This document shows positions 13,987 through 17,789 of a stretch of DNA of 17,789 nucleotides, in pieces. The position numbers were made by a program, and so were the translations under genes. Positions within the stretch are counted from its first letter, which is position 1. Each line of letters begins with the position of its first letter. Below the pieces are notes generated by a model. The model did not search any database and was not told where the DNA came from. It was given only the letters and a program-made list of their open reading frames with translations. Location of the stretch: contig JAFGVM010000068.1 in NCBI GenBank assembly GCA_016937995.1, positions 1-17,789 of the forward strand. Reading direction: 5' to 3'. Source of the DNA: Candidatus Delongbacteria bacterium (GTDB taxonomy: Bacteria; UBA4055).

Positions 13987-16593
13987 ATGATCAAAAGATT
14001 ACTGTTATTACTTATATTCATTTCCATATGCAATTCATTCGGGATCAATTTCTATTCCAATCCGGATGATTTTTCAAAATATGTTTCCACGGGTATGTAC
14101 CCTGAAAACAAACTTATAAAGAAAATTCCTCTTAATACGAACTGGCAGTTCAAACTTGAAGGTCTGGAAGAGTGGAAAGATATTTTTGTGCCTTCCTGCT
14201 ACGACGATTATGATCAGGACAAGAAAATATACTTCAGAACAAATTTTTTTCTCGGGGGGGAAAAGTCATCAGACAGGAGTTATAAGCTTGTTTTTTACGG
14301 TATAAATTACAGTTGTAATATTAAGATCAACGATATATTTGTCGAAAATCACAGTTCGATCAATTCTTTTGAAGTTAATCTGAATAACAACCAGCTTAAA
14401 TTCGATGATACGAATACTTTGGTCGTGGAACTGTCCAATAAACTTTCTCAATTCACAATTCCGGCAGAAATGCAGGTTAATGACTGGAGAAATTACGGAG
14501 GTATTTTCAGAGATGTTTACCTGATAATAACTTCTCAGACATCAATCTCGGATGCGAATATCAGATACTATTTTGAAAACAACAATACCATTGTAAATTC
14601 TGAAGTATCAGCAAATATCAAAGATAATAATTTTATCAAAGTAAATGAGACTGACTCGATAGTATACGATACGAAAATTTACTCATATATTGAAGTGAAA
14701 AGGAACTCTGACAACAAAACCGTTTACAAGTCTGATGACCTGGAGCTTGTTATCAGAAGATACAGTGATAAATTGATCAAATTTAATTTCAAACTTAAAG
14801 ATCCTAAATTATGGTCACCAAATGATCCTAATTTATACAGATGTTCTGTATTTTTAGGAAAAATTAATGCTTACGGGAAAAAAGTTGATTATAACAGATA
14901 TGATTTCAATTTTGGATATAAAGACCTTCAGATCGTGAAGAATAATTTTGTTCTCAACGGAGAAAAATTTGTAATTCAGGGTATTTCAAGATACGAGGAT
15001 ATAATGAGAATGGGTAATTCCATTACTTATTCAATGATGCAGAAAGAAATAGAAAAGATAAAAAATATCGGTTCAAATGTTCTTTACTGTAATTCTTACC
15101 CGCCACATCCGTATATACTTGACCTGTGTGATAAATACGGGATATTTGTACTGGAGGACCTTCCGATCAATACAGCTCCTAAAATATCACTTTCAAACAA
15201 AGAATTTATTGACCAGGCATATGATATACTGGATAAACTGGTAAAAAGAGATGAAAATCATGTTTCCTTATTCGGAGTAGGTTTAGGATTCGGTTACAAT
15301 GTTTTTGATCTTCAGGCTGTTGATTTTATTAAGGACCTTGCAGACAGAACAAAGGTTTTAAATGACGACCTGCTGACTTTCTTTACTTCAAATTATACTG
15401 AAATCGATGAATACTACAATGTTACAGATTTTAATGTTATAGACCTTTCAAAGCCGTCTAATGTTGAATACAGCAGTACAGAGATAAAAAATATCGCTGA
15501 AAAAGCCGTCAATAAACCTTTGATAGTAAATAATAAACTTATCCGTGTATATCCGGGAAATCAAAATGGTTTTATTGATCCTCACAGTGAACCTGCCCAA
15601 GCTAAAGCAATAATTGAAAATTACAGATTGGTCATTGAAGAAAATAATCTTTCGGGTATTATAATTGATTCTTTCAGAGATCATAGAACTGATGTCTCTC
15701 TACTCACTAATCGACCGGATGATGATCTTTATATTGTGCGGAACGGTTTGATCGATTATAACGGAAATGAAAGAATTTCATATATGATAGTAGATGCATT
15801 GTTCAAAGGAAGAAAACCACCCACTTTGTCTCAGGGAGAATTTAAGGTTGATGAAATTAATATTTATTTCATTCTGGGACTAATATTCACTATCGTTTTC
15901 CTATACATGACAAAAAGAGAACATTACCTTTTTGTTAACAGTGTCAGAAGCTTAAAAAACCCAGATGCTTTTTACATTGATATCCGGGATAGAAGGGTCA
16001 CTCAGATACTTCATTCAGTTTTCATAGGTTTTTTATCATCCTTTTCTTTAGCCTCAATATTATCAGCTGTATTTTACAGTTTCAGACAAAATGAAAAATT
16101 TGATTATTTTTTAACTTACTTTATACGAAATGATATCTTGAAAAAATATCTTACTTATTCTTCATGGGAACCGATGATATTTTTGATCACAGTAACATCC
16201 ATTATAACGCTGCTGATGATTGTATTAGCTCTTTGTTTAAAGATAATTTCAGTTTTTTTTAATTTAAGATATTCAATGCCTATAGCAATTAACATGGTAT
16301 TCTGGAATTCTATTGTATTTCTACCTTTACTGCCTATCTCAGCTGTTTTCCTGCGGGTTTTCTCATCATTTTCAGTAAAACTCGTTACTTTCCTATTTGT
16401 GGGAATGCTGATATGGTTTGTCGTTAGAATGTTCCTTATAATGGCAATTTCTTTTAAAACTTCAGTAAGGAATATTATATGGATGAATCTGGCAATATTG
16501 ATAAGTTCATTTCTTCTGTATATCTATTTCTTTGAGTTCAACTATTATAAGATAAGTTATTTCTTCTATCTTATTGACAAGCTCAGTATATAA
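13987..16593 (+). CDS. GH2-family-like protein lacking catalytic glutamates, with C-terminal multi-helix membrane domain
   Basis: 868 residues. A signal peptide (3-18) is followed by the GH2 jelly-roll sugar-binding domain (~45-185, including N-W-R-N-Y-G-G-I-F-R-D-V-Y-L), an immunoglobulin-like domain (~186-312, K-L-W-S-P-N-D-P-N-L-Y) and a TIM-barrel-like part (~315-605). GH2 landmarks are clear: F-V-L-N-G-E-K-F-V-I-Q-G, S-Y-P-P-H-P-Y-I-L-D-L-C-D-K-Y-G and R-D-E-N-H-V-S. Where active enzymes have S-L-G-N-E, this protein has G-L-G-F-G (432-436), so the acid/base Glu is Gly436. The nucleophile region K-P-x-x-x-S-E-F-G reads K-P-L-I-V-N-N-K-L (510-518), with Asn516. Residues ~625-848 form about six membrane helices. 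This suggests an exported, membrane-held carbohydrate-binding or structural protein rather than a glycosidase. The start codon lacks an obvious Shine-Dalgarno sequence. The stop codon abuts a bidirectional terminator. Confidence 0.88.
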   Translation: MIKRLLLLLIFISICNSFGINFYSNPDDFSKYVSTGMYPENKLIKKIPLNTNWQFKLEGLEEWKDIFVPSCYDDYDQDKKIYFRTNFFLGGEKSSDRSYKLVFYGINYSCNIKINDIFVENHSSINSFEVNLNNNQLKFDDTNTLVVELSNKLSQFTIPAEMQVNDWRNYGGIFRDVYLIITSQTSISDANIRYYFENNNTIVNSEVSANIKDNNFIKVNETDSIVYDTKIYSYIEVKRNSDNKTVYKSDDLELVIRRYSDKLIKFNFKLKDPKLWSPNDPNLYRCSVFLGKINAYGKKVDYNRYDFNFGYKDLQIVKNNFVLNGEKFVIQGISRYEDIMRMGNSITYSMMQKEIEKIKNIGSNVLYCNSYPPHPYILDLCDKYGIFVLEDLPINTAPKISLSNKEFIDQAYDILDKLVKRDENHVSLFGVGLGFGYNVFDLQAVDFIKDLADRTKVLNDDLLTFFTSNYTEIDEYYNVTDFNVIDLSKPSNVEYSSTEIKNIAEKAVNKPLIVNNKLIRVYPGNQNGFIDPHSEPAQAKAIIENYRLVIEENNLSGIIIDSFRDHRTDVSLLTNRPDDDLYIVRNGLIDYNGNERISYMIVDALFKGRKPPTLSQGEFKVDEINIYFILGLIFTIVFLYMTKREHYLFVNSVRSLKNPDAFYIDIRDRRVTQILHSVFIGFLSSFSLASILSAVFYSFRQNEKFDYFLTYFIRNDILKKYLTYSSWEPMIFLITVTSIITLLMIVLALCLKIISVFFNLRYSMPIAINMVFWNSIVFLPLLPISAVFLRVFSSFSVKLVTFLFVGMLIWFVVRMFLIMAISFKTSVRNIIWMNLAILISSFLLYIYFFEFNYYKISYFFYLIDKLSI

Positions 16594-16620
16594 AAAAAGA
16601 ACGCATCTCTGCGTTCTTTC
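16592..16620. terminator. Bidirectional intrinsic terminator between the GH2-like gene and trxB
   Basis: A 10-bp stem AAAGAACGCA/TGCGTTCTTT (16596-16605 with 16610-16619) has a TCTC loop. The run of A at 16592-16598 becomes a T-run on the minus strand, so it is strongest for trxB, and TTT after the plus-strand stem serves the GH2-like gene. Confidence 0.88.
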
Positions 16621-16656
16621 TACCATAAAATTCAATATTTAAAAAAACGAAGTTTA

Positions 16657-17607
16657 TTAGAGATATTGCTCTTCTTCGAAATACCAGTCATTATAAAATT
16701 CAATAGACTTGATAGCAGTAGCAGCATCACCACATGCAGTAACGATCTGTCTCTGTTTTTTAGAAATTATATCACCCGCTGCGAAAATACCGGGAATATT
16801 TGTTCTCATTTCCATATCTGTTTTAATATAACCAGCCTGATCTTTGTCTATAATACCGGGCACAAAACTTGTTCCGGGAATATATCCTACAAAAACAAAT
16901 ATTCCCTGAACTTTAAAATCAGTTATCTCATTTGTCTTTACGTTCTTTAATTTTAAATTGTCGACGATCATTTTTCCTTCAATACCTTCTACTACTGTAT
17001 CCCAGATAAAATTGATCTTGGGATGCTTCAGTGCCTTTTCCTGTATAACTTTAGTTGCTCTTAATTTATCCCTTCTGTGGATAATAGTGACCTTACTAGC
17101 GAATTTAGTAAGATACAGAGCTTCTTCCACAGCGGAATCTCCACCACCAACAACTGCGATCTCTTTTTCTCTGAAAAACGCACCATCACAGGTTGCACAA
17201 TATGATACACCTCTGCCAAGATGTTCTGATTCGCCTACACATCCGATCTTTCTCGGAGTTGAACCGGTAGCGATCAAAACACTTTTTGCAATATATTCAT
17301 TGGAATCTGTTTTAACAATGTGTCCGTTTATACCTGCACCAGGTTCGATCAAAAGAACCTCTTCACTTTTGATCTCCAGGCCCATATCTCTTGCCTGTTT
17401 TTCCATATTTCCGACAAGTTCAGGACCTGTAATGTCAGGAGTGCCCGGATAATTCTCTACTTCAGCTGTAATTGACACCATACCACCCGGCATCATTTTT
17501 TCCAGCATTATAACATTCATTTGAGATCTTGCAGCATAAAGTCCAGCAGTTAATCCTGCAGGTCCTCCACCTATAATGACCAGGTCTAATAACTCTTTCT
17601 TTTCCAT
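16657..17607 (-). CDS. trxB: Thioredoxin reductase (NADPH)
   Basis: 316 residues, the standard length of the low-molecular-weight bacterial enzyme, which uses FAD to pass electrons from NADPH to thioredoxin in the cytoplasm. Visible: the FAD-binding G-G-G-P-A-G (13-18), the redox-active C-A-T-C (C137, C140) followed by D-G-A-F-F, the NADPH-binding G-G-G-D-S-A (154-159) with a downstream H-R-R-D motif, and the C-terminal G-I-F-A-A-G-D-I flavin-contact motif. H-R-R-D after the second Rossmann motif favours NADPH. The start ATG 17607 has an AGGGG ribosome binding site. The gene has its own strong promoter and shares a terminator with the convergent GH2-like gene. No thioredoxin gene is in the window. 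Confidence 0.97.
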   Translation of the reverse strand: MEKKELLDLVIIGGGPAGLTAGLYAARSQMNVIMLEKMMPGGMVSITAEVENYPGTPDITGPELVGNMEKQARDMGLEIKSEEVLLIEPGAGINGHIVKTDSNEYIAKSVLIATGSTPRKIGCVGESEHLGRGVSYCATCDGAFFREKEIAVVGGGDSAVEEALYLTKFASKVTIIHRRDKLRATKVIQEKALKHPKINFIWDTVVEGIEGKMIVDNLKLKNVKTNEITDFKVQGIFVFVGYIPGTSFVPGIIDKDQAGYIKTDMEMRTNIPGIFAAGDIISKKQRQIVTACGDAATAIKSIEFYNDWYFEEEQYL

Positions 17608-17645
17608 ACTATCCCCTTGTTTTTTCTCTATATAGCCACTCTACT

Positions 17646-17674
17646 AATATACGTCATTTTTCCTTTTGTGTCAA
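17646..17674 (-). promoter_or_regulatory. Near-consensus sigma70 promoter of trxB
   Basis: Minus strand: TTGACA (17674-17669), a 17-base spacer, then TATATT (17651-17646), 38 bases before the trxB start. The -35 is perfect and the -10 matches at five of six positions. Confidence 0.82.
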
Positions 17675-17721
17675 TAGGAATAATTTGAATTTGATTATTT
17701 GACCCTCACAAAATCATTTTT

Positions 17722-17789
17722 ATGGAAGAAATTCTTAACTATCTGCCTGGTTCAGTCACAGTTTTTGTTTCAGCCAGAGCTTTGACAAA
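17722..17789 (+). CDS. Start of an unidentified gene, cut by the window edge
   Basis: From ATG 17722 the frame is open for 22 codons to the end of the window (begins M-E-E-I-L-N-Y-L-P-G-S-V). It is divergent from trxB. No Shine-Dalgarno sequence is visible upstream, and the fragment is too short to name. The composition and an amphipathic start look coding, but this is a weak call. Confidence 0.4.
   Translation, partial: MEEILNYLPGSVTVFVSARALT

Noticed and set aside
16958-17452. 164-codon plus-strand frame opposite trxB
   Set aside because: It is antisense to an unmistakable trxB, with low-complexity Ser/Leu/Thr-rich text and no start signal.
1-17789. A template repeat copy of the variable region inside the window
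   Set aside because: I looked for a second copy of the R-G-G-S-W/G-F-R coding frame or AAC-rich runs on both strands by eye and saw none. The reverse transcriptase is also absent.
1-17789. tRNA or rRNA genes, CRISPR arrays, insertion sequences
   Set aside because: No regularly spaced repeats, transposase motifs or cloverleaf/rRNA-like segments were seen on either strand. Gaps between genes are short and AT-rich.

Overview
The window is AT-rich (roughly one third GC by eye) bacterial chromosome. Two housekeeping genes are unmistakable (mfd and trxB), with an EF-P family gene (efp). Around them lie secreted or membrane proteins and large hybrid histidine kinases. At least three of the promoters that can be read have E. 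coli-like -35/-10 boxes 17 bases apart, and most genes are closed by clear intrinsic terminators. The mix (periplasmic-binding-domain kinases, a GH2-like membrane protein, an FGE-sulfatase-type secreted protein) fits a Gram-negative lineage such as the FCB group or a neighbouring candidate phylum. The sequence alone does not fix the taxon.

Layout. Left end (1-1460, minus strand): a secreted FGE-sulfatase/C-type-lectin-fold protein whose last ~35 codons look like the variable region of a diversity-generating retroelement (DGR). The block is strikingly GC-rich, made almost entirely of NNC codons, and set in the invariant frame typical of DGR targets. The reverse transcriptase and template repeat are not in the window and would be beyond the left edge or elsewhere in the genome. 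Next come efp (1840-2397) and a two-gene kinase operon (8370 down to 2512). The operon encodes a membrane kinase with three periplasmic solute-binding-type domains, then a soluble REC-PAS-kinase-REC protein. Upstream of the operon is a 460-base gap holding the frameshifted remains of a receiver domain. Then mfd (8831-12190) and a small three-helix membrane protein follow, also on the minus strand.

Right part: two plus-strand genes, a membrane-anchored metallophosphoesterase (12819-13895) and a large GH2-like protein with a six-helix C-terminal membrane domain (13987-16593). In the latter both catalytic glutamates appear to be replaced. A bidirectional terminator separates it from minus-strand trxB (16657-17607), which has a near-consensus promoter. 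A truncated plus-strand reading frame begins at 17722 and leaves the window.

The most interesting element is the candidate DGR target at the left end. The GH2-like apparent pseudoenzyme, an EF-P with Glu at the position normally modified, and the decayed receiver gene come next.
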